From: an uncultured Mucilaginibacter sp.
GTDB lineage: Bacteria; Bacteroidota; Bacteroidia; Sphingobacteriales; Sphingobacteriaceae
Length of the DNA stretch: 64,000 bases
Assembly: GCF_913773635.1 (NCBI RefSeq)
Contig: NZ_CAJYGQ010000005.1
Coordinates: 248,001-312,000, forward strand
Direction: 5' to 3'
In this document: positions 8,718-17,940 of the stretch, piece after piece
Layout: every line of letters begins with the position of its first letter
Numbering within the stretch: position 1 is the first letter of the stretch
Notes under the pieces: model-generated
What the model was told of the DNA's origin: nothing
Database searches by the model: none
Seen by the model: the letters and a program-made list of their open reading frames with translations, nothing else
Made by a program: the position numbers and the translations under genes

Positions 8718-9265
8718 TTTTGTATAGTACTTCCGTTTATAATCTATTGACTTAGAATTAAGGTTTAAATTCTTACAAATCAGGTGACAGATGTTTAAAC
8801 AGCAACGTTAATTTTGGTTTAAACTTAATCCCTCAATCAATATTTGTAAGGTAGATAGATAGCTTAAAACTGGCAATAGCAATTGAAAAAAAAATCAAAC
8901 AGAATATGATTCTTATTAAATAGATTATTTAAAATATTATTCTGTACAAATTAATAAAAATGAAATAAAATAATTATAAGATTATACCAAAGTTTAAAAC
9001 GGTATTTGGTATTGATGCTATGCATGCATAGTAGTTTATAGAATTTCAGCCTGAAATTGCGTAGATGCCTGTAAAAGTTAGAATATTATTAATGAATTTA
9101 ATTGTTGCAATGCTTACAAAAAGCTTAGGCTGTTTTGCCTTTGGAATTTACAGTCTTTTCAATTTTTTAAGTCGCTTAATAACCAGCGATAACCTGCATG
9201 ATTATCATAATGCTGTTGTAGCAAACACAATTCCTTTTGCGTATAGGTAGTTATAAAACCTTATT
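8718..9265. other. AT-rich 548-bp divergent intergenic region with several palindromes
   Basis: This is the space between the divergent ilvD operon and the first lipoprotein gene. It holds two copies of the 8-bp palindrome GTTTAAAC (8793-8800 and 8817-8824) within 110 bp of the ilvD start, the perfect 14-bp palindrome CTATGCATGCATAG (9018-9031), and the interrupted palindrome AATTTCAG-c-CTGAAATT (9042-9058). A weak -7-like TAAGTTTA on the minus strand overlaps the second GTTTAAAC. A 61-codon frame at 9065-9250 is judged non-coding. I see no BCAA-rich leader peptide. Confidence 0.6.
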
Positions 9266-9643
9266 ATGAAAAAGCATTTTATTTTATTGATGTTGGCTTT
9301 CGCTACAATGAGCGCCTGTAAAAAGGGAGATCAAAATTCAGTAAGCGGTTTATTTGGGCGCTGGAAGCTTACCGAACAATTGATCGACCCAGGTGACGCT
9401 AGTGGTAACTGGCAAAAAGTACAAGGTGACCAATATGTAACTTTCAACGCCGACGGAACCATTAAAGGCGATTACTTATTAAATGCCAAACGGTTTACTA
9501 TCATTGATAGTGTAACCCTTAGTGTTAGTCCGCAAATGGACAATACCCAGGCTGTGCAATGGCGTTATAAAATTAAGGGCAAAAACCTGGAGATCAATCC
9601 GCCGTGTTTTGAGCCATGCGGGTTCCGTTTGGTTAAGCATTAA
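9266..9643 (+). CDS. Lipocalin-like lipoprotein (paralogue 1)
   Basis: The 125-residue protein starts with a lipoprotein signal peptide; the lipobox is MSAC with Cys18, so the mature protein should be acylated. The body has the 'GRWKLTE' opening seen in lipocalin-like/DUF-type Bacteroidota lipoproteins, predicted beta strands and a C-terminal PCFEPCGFR. It is clearly paralogous to the gene at 10565-10951: both share GRW-LTE, an N-G-I--G segment, a YRYK/WRYK strand and the terminal PC-E-CG-R with two cysteines. No function is known. The pair flanks purU. Confidence 0.8.
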   Translation: MKKHFILLMLAFATMSACKKGDQNSVSGLFGRWKLTEQLIDPGDASGNWQKVQGDQYVTFNADGTIKGDYLLNAKRFTIIDSVTLSVSPQMDNTQAVQWRYKIKGKNLEINPPCFEPCGFRLVKH

Positions 9644-9687
9644 ATCTGCGTATATACAGTAGTTTAATTTACTATCTTTCGCACCTC

Positions 9688-10515
9688 ATGATTATAATAA
9701 TTCAATGCCGCGACCGGGTGGGACTGGTGTCGGCCATATCGGGTGCAATGAGTAAGGCCGGTCTCAACATCATTAACATGGATGAGTACGTTGATAAGGC
9801 CGAAAATCGTTTTTTTGTACGGCTGAATGTTGAACAGCCCGAGGGCACCCGTTTGCATGAGGATGATTTGAAACCATTGCTACCTGATGATGCTATAGTA
9901 ACCATCAATCCATCGCCCGAGAAAAAGATAGTAGTGATGGTTACCAAAGAATACCATTGCCTGGCAGATATATTGATTCGTAATTATTTTAAAACGCTGG
10001 GCGCAACCGTGCAGGCGGTAATTGGTAACCATAATGTGCTTGAGGATATTTGCCGTCGGTTTGGTATACCTTTCCATTATATAACACACGAACAGGAAAC
10101 CAAAGGCCAGTTTGAAGCAGCAATTGCTGATACCATTAACAACTACAATCCTGATTACGTAGTGCTGGCAAAATTTATGCGAATTTTGTCGCCTGAGTTT
10201 GTAGCCAGATTCCCTATGCGGGTTATCAATATCCATCACTCTTTTTTACCTGCCTTTATTGGGGCCAACCCATACAGGCAGGCGTACAATCGTGGCGTGA
10301 AAATTATAGGTGCCACCGCTCACTTTGTAACCAATGATTTGGACGAAGGGCCTATTATTTCACAACAAACCATTCATGTAAACCATACCTACACCGCACA
10401 AGACATGATGAAGGCCGGCCGTGAAGTGGAAACCTCTGTTTTGGCAAATGCACTACAGTTGGTTTTGCACGATAGGGTATTCGTTTACAAAAATAAAACG
10501 GTTGTTTTTGAATAA
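9688..10515 (+). CDS. purU: Formyltetrahydrofolate deformylase
   Basis: The 275-residue protein has an N-terminal ACT domain (about 1-70) and a formyl-transferase domain from about 80. Catalytic residues line up as N181 and H183 in NIHHSFLPAF and D219 in LDEGPI, as in PurN/PurU. The ACT plus hydrolase architecture identifies PurU, which releases formate from 10-formyl-THF and balances one-carbon pools. TATCTTTCG just upstream resembles a -7 box. It lies between two paralogous lipoproteins with which it has no obvious connection. Confidence 0.93.
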   Translation: MIIIIQCRDRVGLVSAISGAMSKAGLNIINMDEYVDKAENRFFVRLNVEQPEGTRLHEDDLKPLLPDDAIVTINPSPEKKIVVMVTKEYHCLADILIRNYFKTLGATVQAVIGNHNVLEDICRRFGIPFHYITHEQETKGQFEAAIADTINNYNPDYVVLAKFMRILSPEFVARFPMRVINIHHSFLPAFIGANPYRQAYNRGVKIIGATAHFVTNDLDEGPIISQQTIHVNHTYTAQDMMKAGREVETSVLANALQLVLHDRVFVYKNKTVVFE

Positions 10516-10564
10516 TGTATCACACAAATCCTGAGTTTTTAACTTTAAAGTACCAACACTTTAT

Positions 10565-10951
10565 ATGGAAAAGAAAATCTATTATTTGCTTGCATTTGTA
10601 GTAGTGATTTTTGTGGCATGTACGTCTCAAAAAGGAATGTCGGTACATGACAAGTTGGAAGGCCGCTGGGCATTAACTGAAACGTTGAACGACATTGGCG
10701 ATGGTAAAGGCAAATATGTGCCCGTAACTGCCGACAGTGCTTACCTTGTATTTAATAAAAGCGGACTTATAAACGGCAATGCTATTTATGGTGCCACTAA
10801 TTATAAGATTACTGATAACACTCACCTGGCAATAAGTATAAAGGGTAACACGGCGCCGGTAAACTACCGATACAAGGTAGATGGTAACGATTTAGAACTT
10901 AATGCGCCCTGCCGTGAGGCCTGCGGTATGCGTTTTAAGCGAATGAGGTAG
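10565..10951 (+). CDS. Lipocalin-like lipoprotein (paralogue 2)
   Basis: The 128-residue lipoprotein has a hydrophobic signal ending in a VAC lipobox (Cys19) and a mature region that parallels the gene at 9266-9643, including GRWALTE, an N-G---G segment, YRYKVDGNDLEL and the terminal PCREACGMRFK. It probably folds as a small beta barrel or sandwich anchored in a membrane. No reaction can be assigned. The two copies probably arose by local duplication, with purU either inserted between them or carried along. Confidence 0.8.
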   Translation: MEKKIYYLLAFVVVIFVACTSQKGMSVHDKLEGRWALTETLNDIGDGKGKYVPVTADSAYLVFNKSGLINGNAIYGATNYKITDNTHLAISIKGNTAPVNYRYKVDGNDLELNAPCREACGMRFKRMR

Positions 10952-10981
10952 TTTTGTAGCCACAATTGCTATATTTAGCAC

Positions 10982-11647
10982 ATGGATTACTCGCAAAGCT
11001 TACCTAAACTTAATGCCGAAGAAATACGTGTGTTAGGCTCCTTAATGGAAAAAAGCCGTACCACCCCCGATTATTATCCCATGACCATTAACAGCTTAAC
11101 GGCGGCTTGCAACCAAAAGTCGTCGCGCAAGCCGGTGGTTAATTATGATGAGGATACCGTGGTGCGTACACTTGATACTTTAAAGAAAAAAGGTTTAGTA
11201 TCAACCGCCACCGGCGGTAGTAGTAGGGCTACCAAGTATAAACACAACTTTGCTATTGCGTTCCCGGTAATTCCATCCGAAGTAGCTATTATTTGCCTGC
11301 TGCTGTTGCGCGGTCCGCAAACACCCGGCGAACTGAATACCAATTCGGGCCGTTTGTACGAGTTTGAAAGTTTGGACGATGTACAAGACGCCCTGGAAAA
11401 ATTAAGCAGCGGCGATATGCCGTATCTAACCCAGTTGCCACGCCGTACCGGGCAGAAGGAAGTGCGTTATATGCATCTGTTGGGCGAATCGTTGGATATT
11501 CTGGAGGATGATGAGCCCGACAGTGCTTCTTCGTCAAAATCAAACCCTTTGGTTGCTGCACTTGAGGAACGCGTGGCAAAGCTGGAAGAAGAGCTGTCTA
11601 CTATGCGCACGGAGTTTGATAAGCTGATGAAAGAATTGATGGGATAA
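10982..11647 (+). CDS. YceH family protein (DUF480)
   Basis: The 221-residue protein begins with the YceH signature: LNAEEIRVLGSLMEK, then TPDYYPMTINSLTAACNQKSS in two blocks, followed by a second winged-helix-like domain (RGPQTPGEL around residue 108). The last 30 residues (VAALEERVAKLEEEL) form a short coiled coil. DUF480 proteins are predicted to have tandem winged helices; their role is unknown. TATATTTAG, close to the -7 consensus, lies just upstream of the ATG, suggesting its own promoter. Confidence 0.9.
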   Translation: MDYSQSLPKLNAEEIRVLGSLMEKSRTTPDYYPMTINSLTAACNQKSSRKPVVNYDEDTVVRTLDTLKKKGLVSTATGGSSRATKYKHNFAIAFPVIPSEVAIICLLLLRGPQTPGELNTNSGRLYEFESLDDVQDALEKLSSGDMPYLTQLPRRTGQKEVRYMHLLGESLDILEDDEPDSASSSKSNPLVAALEERVAKLEEELSTMRTEFDKLMKELMG

Positions 11648-11727
11648 TTTGCCGGTAAAATTTGTTTAAAATACTTTATTAAGGCAACATAAACCGCAAA
11701 GCTTTGCCTTTACCCACGCATTGCCGA

Positions 11728-13104
11728 ATGAAAAAACTAATTATCCTGTTTGCTGCGCTACTTGAAGTTTTATTGACTTTTGGACAAAATACAACTGAAC
11801 TGCCAAAGTTTTCTGCTAATGAACTTAAGACAGATCTTGACTTTTTGAAACAGCAAGTATTTAATGTGCACGCTAACCCATTTACTGAGCTTTCGCAAAC
11901 GCAATATCAAAAGTTATTCGACGACATTGAATCTAGCATCACTGATTCGCTAACAGCGGTAGACTTTTATCGTTTAGTAAAACCTGTAGTGTCTTACCTG
12001 TCTGACGAGCATGCGCAAATAGGCTACAACGGAAAACTTATTGGTACCTATTTTACCAGCAGTGTGTTCCTGCCTATCACGCTAACAAAAAAAGGTAAGG
12101 ATTACGTAGTAGATAATACCCTTACAGATGTTGCAGGTATTGTTAAGGGCGACGTTATAACGCAAATAAATAATGAGCCGGTGAATGCACTAGTTAACCG
12201 CAATATTGCTTACGCAACAGGCTTTCGTGGCCAGCGGTTAGACAAGGCTATGCAGCAGTTTGGTTTATGGTACGGCTGGAGCACACCCTATGCAAAAGTG
12301 CAATATGAAGTAAAAACAGGTGCAGGAAAAACTGTGGTTGTTCCTGGAGTTGACATAAAGGTTTGGCAAAAATACTTGAACGCTGCTTCAGTAAGTAGCA
12401 CCGCAAAATTACCGCTGATTTCTTATTCGCTTTATAAGGATGCCGGATACATCAATGCCAATTCTTTCAACGTCCATAATAATAGAGAGATGGACTCGAT
12501 AAAGAACGTACTCAAAACCGTTTTTCAAAAAATAAGCACCGATAAGCCTAAGTACCTTTTTATTGATGTGAGTAATAACGGTGGGGGAAACTCTGAAGTT
12601 GGTGATGCAATGATAGACTACTTTTACGCTAAGCCATATCTTAATTATCAATGCAACTGGCGGCGTAGCGATGAGTATTTAAAGCTGATGCAAAGTTGGG
12701 GAATAAAAGATAGCGTTTACGCAGCTAAGGCAGCAGGAAGCTTAATTCATTTTGATGCAGAAAAGGTATTTCCCTCGTCAAACAATCCGCTTCGTTATAA
12801 TGGTAAGGTTTATATAATTGTAGGCCCCGGTACATTTTCGAGCGCTATGATGTTTGCTACTGTAATTAAAGATAACAAAATAGCTACTTTAGCAGGCCAG
12901 GTGCCTAAAAACGGACACCCTTCACACTTTGGTGAAATGTACTCAGTAAACTTGCCTAATACAAAACTGCCAGTTAGGTTTGGCGTAAAAGAATGGTTGC
13001 GCCCCGCCGGAAAATCAGTTGAAAATGTTTTAAGACCCGATATCAATATTGACTTATCAGCAGGTTCAAGCCCCGAAAAGCTGTACGATTTGTTGATCAA
13101 GTAA
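11728..13104 (+). CDS. Secreted S41-family (tail-specific protease-like) peptidase
   Basis: From ATG 11728 the protein has 458 residues and a clean signal peptide (MKKLIILFAALLEVLLTFGQ). The longer frame from 11704 would put eight unrelated residues before it. A PDZ-like middle (GIVKGDVITQINNEPV) precedes an S41 core with FIDVSNNGGGNSEVG and the nucleophile segment GPGTFSSAMMF, where the first Ser after TF is the likely catalytic residue. The protein probably acts in the periplasm or at the surface. It converges on the EamA gene with only three bases between stop codons. Confidence 0.88.
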   Translation: MKKLIILFAALLEVLLTFGQNTTELPKFSANELKTDLDFLKQQVFNVHANPFTELSQTQYQKLFDDIESSITDSLTAVDFYRLVKPVVSYLSDEHAQIGYNGKLIGTYFTSSVFLPITLTKKGKDYVVDNTLTDVAGIVKGDVITQINNEPVNALVNRNIAYATGFRGQRLDKAMQQFGLWYGWSTPYAKVQYEVKTGAGKTVVVPGVDIKVWQKYLNAASVSSTAKLPLISYSLYKDAGYINANSFNVHNNREMDSIKNVLKTVFQKISTDKPKYLFIDVSNNGGGNSEVGDAMIDYFYAKPYLNYQCNWRRSDEYLKLMQSWGIKDSVYAAKAAGSLIHFDAEKVFPSSNNPLRYNGKVYIIVGPGTFSSAMMFATVIKDNKIATLAGQVPKNGHPSHFGEMYSVNLPNTKLPVRFGVKEWLRPAGKSVENVLRPDINIDLSAGSSPEKLYDLLIK

Positions 13105-13107
13105 CCA

Positions 13108-13989
13108 TTATGCCGACTTCGTAGTTGACCCGTTTTTACGTTTAGAAATTACCAGCCCTATTATAACCAGCATAGTACCTATTACCGAATAAAGCGTAAT
13201 GCTTTCGCCCAATAATAAATAGCCAAAAAGGTAGCCAAACACCGGTACAAGGTACAGCCACGAGGCCGCAGTTACAGGATCGCGCTTTACGAGGTACATC
13301 CATATCATATTTGCTACAAATGATAGTACCATGATGAGCCACGCAAGACTTAGGAGCAAATTGACATCCACTTTGTAAACCTGGTGTGCATTGAAGAGCC
13401 AGCAAAACGGTAATAACATAACCCCACCAACAAAAACCTGCCATATGTTAAACACCATACGTGAAAGTGACATGTGTGCGTTGGAAAGATAAATGCTGCT
13501 AGATGCATAGGCAGTTACATAAATAACCAGCAACAGTATGCCAAGCGGTTTAATAGAAGCGTTGGGCAGTGCTGCTAATGAGGCTACAATTAAACCGGTA
13601 AAGGATATAAGCATACCGCCAACTTCAAATCGTGTTAGTTTTCGTTTTAAAAAAATGGACGAAAGCAATGCAATCAAAAGCGGAGTAACGGCTGTAAACA
13701 GCATACTGATTCCAGCCGGTGAGTATTTTTGAGCGGCAAAAAAGCTGCCTAAGGTGGCTGTACTATTCAGAAAACCGTAAATAAAAATGGGTTTCCATTC
13801 ATTGCGTTTAGGCAAAAAACGATGCTTGGGATGAAGTAGAAAGAATGGCGAGAATAGTAAGCCCGTGCAAATAAAACGTATAGCGGCCAGCATCAATCCA
13901 TCGGCCGAGCGGATGCCAAACTTGGCTCCTATTGCCCCGGTTGACCATAATATGGCAAACATTAACCCAGGCAGTATATTCTTAAACAT
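13108..13989 (-). CDS. EamA/DMT-family transporter
   Basis: The 293-residue protein is almost entirely hydrophobic, with about ten transmembrane helices forming two homologous EamA repeats. It starts MFKNILPGLMFAILWSTGAI, typical for drug/metabolite transporters of the RhaT/EamA group, and ends with a charged tail (SKRKNGSTTKSA). Substrate cannot be predicted. There is no room for a terminator between it and the convergent S41 peptidase gene. Confidence 0.9.
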   Translation of the reverse strand: MFKNILPGLMFAILWSTGAIGAKFGIRSADGLMLAAIRFICTGLLFSPFFLLHPKHRFLPKRNEWKPIFIYGFLNSTATLGSFFAAQKYSPAGISMLFTAVTPLLIALLSSIFLKRKLTRFEVGGMLISFTGLIVASLAALPNASIKPLGILLLVIYVTAYASSSIYLSNAHMSLSRMVFNIWQVFVGGVMLLPFCWLFNAHQVYKVDVNLLLSLAWLIMVLSFVANMIWMYLVKRDPVTAASWLYLVPVFGYLFGYLLLGESITLYSVIGTMLVIIGLVISKRKNGSTTKSA

Positions 13990-14027
13990 GGGGCTAAGTT
14001 AAGCAGGATGCCGAAAAGTTTATTATC

Positions 14028-14485
14028 TTAATTATTCCCTTTTTGGCCCTCTAAATATTTCGATGAGAAGCTGCCAATCTTTTGCTTGTGCACTTCATCA
14101 TAAATAACCCAGGCTTCCACTTCTTTTAAAGGAACTTTTACTTCGTCTTGTATTTTTAGCTTTTTCAAAACGTATGGAGAGTCAACGAGCATTCCTTGAA
14201 AAGTATTACTGTTTACCACAAAAAACCTTGACCACATATGTTCATGTTGACCATCTTTAATAAAGTCTGATTTTACAGCAAAAACATAGTTCTTTTCATC
14301 GGCGGCATGTAGTTTCAAACTATCAACAAATTGGTTGATTTTCGCTTGAGCAGTATCTTTAAGCGCTAAAAAGGCACTATCTCCGGTTGGTAAATTCACA
14401 ACCGAATCGGGCTTTTATTAGCGGAATTAGTGAAAGCTTGTAAGCTGGCTATCAACAAGCCTGAATAAATAAGTAGATGTTTCAT
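14028..14485 (-). pseudogene. DUF2314-like secreted protein, apparent single-base frameshift
   Basis: An ATG at 14483-14485, one base after the CocE-like gene's stop, opens a frame encoding a signal peptide (MKHLLIYSGLLIASLQA, then FTNSANK) that ends at a TGA after 29 codons. The DUF2314-like domain (KNYVFAVKSDF..., HMWSRFFVV) is in another frame from about 14410 to 14028; as a separate ORF it could only start at the GTG at 14397-14399, without a signal peptide. One extra A in the AAAA run (T-run 14413-14416 on the plus strand) would join the two as ...SANKKPDSVVNLP. This is either a recent mutation, a phase-variable run or a sequencing error. The family's function is unknown. Confidence 0.7.
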
Positions 14486-14486
14486 A

Positions 14487-16352
14487 TTACATTACCCGTA
14501 CTTTCAAAAAGCTCGGATTGTTTTTAGAAGTGTAAACGCGGTGCGTTGCCTTTTTAAAATCGGTATCCTTAGCTTTCATTATATCCTGAAACTGCTGCGT
14601 ATTGCGGTCAATAAGTGGGAACCATGAACTTTGTACCTGTACCATAATACGGTGGCCCTTTTTAAAGGTGTGAAGTACATCCTGCAATTCAAAGTTGACC
14701 GGGCTTACCTTGCCAGGCGCAAATGGAGATGGCTTATCAAAGCCTGTACGGTACTTTCCGCGCATACCTTCGCTGCGTACCATTTGCTGGTAGCCGGCCA
14801 TTTGCACGTCTTTGCCCGTAAACTTATTATTAGGGGCGCTATCTGGGTAAACGTCAATTACTTTTACAATCCAGTCGGCATCGGTGCCGGTGGTTGATAC
14901 TTTGAGGTTAGCCCAAATGTTACCAGCAAGCGTAACATCACTGGTAAGCACATCCGTTTGATAAGTTACCACGTCAGTACGGTCCTTTAAAAAACGCTGG
15001 TCGGCCGTCATGTAATCACGTTCCATGTCCATAGTTGGCTTAGCGTAGTAAGGCACGGGTTTGTTAGGGTCTGATACAAATTCGTTAAAGCTTTCTTTAG
15101 TGGCAGATGGCGCCGTAAATGATAATCTTCCACCGGACAAAAAGTAAAGGTTCTTTTCTTTAGCGGGGGCTGGCGGCCATATGTTGTAGTTTCTCCATTT
15201 GTTTTCGCCTGTTTCAAAAGTGTTTACCTTTGGCAAGTTTAAGGGTGTGCCTTTCAAATAGTGGCTAAAGAAGACAAACTCAATACTATCACGATAATAA
15301 GGGGCTGTAGCACCACCAAAATCAACATCACCTAAGTGGTCGCCCAGGCCGCGTGCCCAGCCGCCATGTACCCACGGACCCATGGCAAAGTAAACCGGCG
15401 TGTTAGGATTTTTAGCTGCAAGCACTTTATAGGTGTTGATGGCGCCGTACAAATCTTCGGCATCATACCAGCCGCCGGTAACCAGTGTAGCAGTTTTAAT
15501 ATCGTGCAGGTGAGTTAACACGTTGCGGTCTTTCCAATGCTGATCATAGTCCGGGTGGTCCATCATCTCATTCCACAAGCGTATAGTGTCTTTGAAGTAC
15601 TTTACGTTGGTATTACGCATTGAACCCATTTTTAGGAAAAAGTCATAACCATCCTCACTGCCAGGGTTAGGGTTAAACCTTGCACCGCGGCGCTGGGTGG
15701 GTTTATCATCCTGCCTGTTAGTAAAACCCGGATAAAAGCCAAAGTTGGCTGCTAAAAAGAAGGTGCCGTTATGCCAGGCATCATCGCGCCATAAATCGGC
15801 AATAGGTGCCTGTGGCGATGCAGCTACCAGGGCCGGGTGACGGCTTAACAGCGCTGTTGTAGTGTAAAAGCCTGGATAAGAAATACCCCATACCCCAACT
15901 TTGCCGTTGTTGTTGGCTACGTTTTTAAGTAACCAGTCAATAGTATCATAGGTGTCGGTGCCTTCGTCAACATCTTTGTTGGTTTTGTGCTCTTCCAGTT
16001 CAGGAGTCATTTCTTCGTAAATGCCTTCGCTCATCCAACGACCGCGCACATCCTGGTAAACGAAAATGTAGCCATCCTGCATGAACTTTGGGTTCGGTCC
16101 TAATGATGGTCTGTAAGCATCGGCTCCGTAAGGAGCAACACTGTAACAAGTGCGGTCCATCATGAAAGGGTGCTTTTTTGATTGATCTTTAGGAGTGTAT
16201 ACCGACGTAAATAGCTTTTTGCCGTCGCGCATGGGTATTTGATACTCATGCTTGGTGTAGTGTTCTTTAACGTAAGCGGCATCAGCACTGCCGGGCTGTG
16301 CAATAGCCGTAATGCAAAATAAAGAGAATAGGAGCGTAACGAAGAGTTTCAT
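14487..16352 (-). CDS. CocE/NonD-family (S15-like) secreted hydrolase
   Basis: From ATG 16350-16352 the protein has 621 residues with a signal peptide (MKLFVTLLFSLFCITAIAQ); the frame runs eight codons further up but adds an implausible N-terminus. The alpha/beta-hydrolase nucleophile is in GISYPG (about S158). D in GGWYDAEDLYG and H in GPWVHGGW complete a likely triad. The C-terminal jelly-roll domain (from about residue 400, TSDVTLAGNIWANLKVSTTG) is the X-Pro dipeptidyl-peptidase C-terminal domain. Relatives include glutaryl-7-ACA acylases and alpha-amino-acid ester hydrolases; the natural substrate is unknown. A terminator separates it from pgk. Confidence 0.9.
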   Translation of the reverse strand: MKLFVTLLFSLFCITAIAQPGSADAAYVKEHYTKHEYQIPMRDGKKLFTSVYTPKDQSKKHPFMMDRTCYSVAPYGADAYRPSLGPNPKFMQDGYIFVYQDVRGRWMSEGIYEEMTPELEEHKTNKDVDEGTDTYDTIDWLLKNVANNNGKVGVWGISYPGFYTTTALLSRHPALVAASPQAPIADLWRDDAWHNGTFFLAANFGFYPGFTNRQDDKPTQRRGARFNPNPGSEDGYDFFLKMGSMRNTNVKYFKDTIRLWNEMMDHPDYDQHWKDRNVLTHLHDIKTATLVTGGWYDAEDLYGAINTYKVLAAKNPNTPVYFAMGPWVHGGWARGLGDHLGDVDFGGATAPYYRDSIEFVFFSHYLKGTPLNLPKVNTFETGENKWRNYNIWPPAPAKEKNLYFLSGGRLSFTAPSATKESFNEFVSDPNKPVPYYAKPTMDMERDYMTADQRFLKDRTDVVTYQTDVLTSDVTLAGNIWANLKVSTTGTDADWIVKVIDVYPDSAPNNKFTGKDVQMAGYQQMVRSEGMRGKYRTGFDKPSPFAPGKVSPVNFELQDVLHTFKKGHRIMVQVQSSWFPLIDRNTQQFQDIMKAKDTDFKKATHRVYTSKNNPSFLKVRVM

Positions 16353-16378
16353 AAATGCTATTGAATAGCTAAACATAC

Positions 16379-16408
16379 AAAAAAGGCCGCTTTGATGAAA
16401 GCAGCCTT
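16379..16408 (-). terminator. Rho-independent terminator after pgk
   Basis: On the minus strand AAGGCTGCTTT and AAAGCGGCCTT (10 of 11 paired) flank a CATC loop and run into six T (plus-strand arms 16383-16393 and 16398-16408). It lies between the pgk stop and the CocE-like gene, so the two are probably separate transcription units. Confidence 0.85.
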
Positions 16409-16432
16409 CTCGTTTATTTTGGTGTGTTAAGA

Positions 16433-17623
16433 TTACTCGTTTATAGCCTTAACACCCGGCAATTCCTTACCTTCCATGTATTCCAGTAATGCACCGCCGC
16501 CGGTTGATACGTAGCTTACATCATCATTAAAGCCAAACTTTGAAACTGCAGCAGCCGAGTCGCCGCCACCAATCAACGTAAAGCCACCATCTTTTGTAGC
16601 TTGTACTACTGCTTCGGCTACGGCTTTGGTGCCTTTTTCAAACTTTTCCATTTCGAAAACGCCCATTGGGCCGTTCCATAACACAGTTTTTGATTCGGCT
16701 ACAACTTTAGTGAATGCGGCTATCGAATCCGGACCAATATCCAAGCCCATCCAGTCTTCTTTAATTTCTTTGTTTGGCGCTATGTCGGTATTAGCGTCGG
16801 CAGCAAATGCATCAGCAATTACCGAATCGGTTGGTAACAACAAATTAACGCCTTTGCTTTTGGCTTTTTCAATCAACTGTAGCGCCAGGTCAAGCTTATC
16901 ATCCTCTACCAATGATTTGCCAATGTTTCCACCCTGAGCCTTTGCAAAGGTATAAGCCATACCACCGCCAATAATAAGGTTGTCAACTTTTTCAAGCATG
17001 TTTTCAATCAGCAGCAGCTTGTCGCTTACTTTTGCGCCGCCCATAATAGCGGTAAATGGTTTGGCAGCACCGTTCAATACTTTTTCGGCATTTTCCAGTT
17101 CGGCAGCCATCAGGTAGCCAAAGTACTTAGCTTCCGGGAAAAATTGTGCAATTATAGCGGTAGAAGCATGGGCGCGGTGAGCAGTTCCAAAGGCATCATT
17201 TACGTATACATCGCCTAGTTTTGAAAGTTTTTCGGCAAAGTCTTTATCGCCTTTTTCTTCTTCCTTGTAAAAACGCAGGTTTTCAAGCAGCAATACTTCG
17301 CCATCTTTAAGAGCAGCAGCTTTTTCAGTTGCTTGTTGGCCTATACAGTCATCTGCAAATTGGACTTCTTTACCAAGCAGTTGAGATAGGTGCGGAATGA
17401 TGTGCTTTAAAGAATACTTTTCGGTAGGTCCTTCTTTTGGCCGGCCTAAGTGCGACATCAATATAAGCGAACCGCCATCAGCCAATATTTTTTTTAAGGT
17501 TGGCAGCGCAGCAGTAATGCGGTTATCATCAGTTATGTTGTAATCCTTGTCAAGCGGAACGTTAAAATCAACCCTTATAAGGGCTTTTTTTCCGGCAAAG
17601 TTTAGTTGATCGATTGTTTTCAT
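16433..17623 (-). CDS. pgk: Phosphoglycerate kinase
   Basis: The 396-residue product, starting [21 protein letters not shown] at ATG 17621-17623, has the exact family length; the frame extends ten codons upstream but those do not match PGK. Visible are the substrate-binding RVDFNVPLD near the N-terminus, [13 protein letters not shown], and the glycine-rich nucleotide site [13 protein letters not shown]. It transfers phosphate from 1,3-bisphosphoglycerate to ADP in glycolysis. The partner gene gap is nearby (19023) but separated by two unrelated genes. TGATTTTG and TCATTTTG upstream each match the -7 consensus at 7 of 8 positions. Confidence 0.97.
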   Translation of the reverse strand: MKTIDQLNFAGKKALIRVDFNVPLDKDYNITDDNRITAALPTLKKILADGGSLILMSHLGRPKEGPTEKYSLKHIIPHLSQLLGKEVQFADDCIGQQATEKAAALKDGEVLLLENLRFYKEEEKGDKDFAEKLSKLGDVYVNDAFGTAHRAHASTAIIAQFFPEAKYFGYLMAAELENAEKVLNGAAKPFTAIMGGAKVSDKLLLIENMLEKVDNLIIGGGMAYTFAKAQGGNIGKSLVEDDKLDLALQLIEKAKSKGVNLLLPTDSVIADAFAADANTDIAPNKEIKEDWMGLDIGPDSIAAFTKVVAESKTVLWNGPMGVFEMEKFEKGTKAVAEAVVQATKDGGFTLIGGGDSAAAVSKFGFNDDVSYVSTGGGALLEYMEGKELPGVKAINE

Positions 17624-17940
17624 GATTGGTTGCATGTCAAAATGAGTGCCCAAAATCAGAAAATTAATTGAGATACGTAAACGTAATTTTAAAAATGTGT
17701 GGGAAATACACTATGCAAGCTTAATGGTGTTTAAGTTGAATGTATTTATATATCACTTAACTTTTTTAATGATAAGTAAATTGATTTGATATGTTAAGGT
17801 TAAACGTCTTTTAAACAATAGCTTACATATAAATTAGTAGTAAGAGTTGTGAAAATTGGCAGCTAAATTGCTTTTACCATTTGACTTTTATCAATTCAAC
17901 AAGTCAATTAATTATTAGCATTTACTTAAAACAGTTAATT

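Noticed and set aside
9065-9250. 61-codon plus-strand ORF MPVKVRILLMNL...
   Set aside because: AT-rich intergenic DNA, no promoter or ribosome-binding context, no family resemblance; a chance frame is more likely, though a small membrane peptide cannot be excluded.
13108-13732. Frames antisense to the EamA and other membrane-protein genes
   Set aside because: Overlap real genes with clear domain content; no independent signals.
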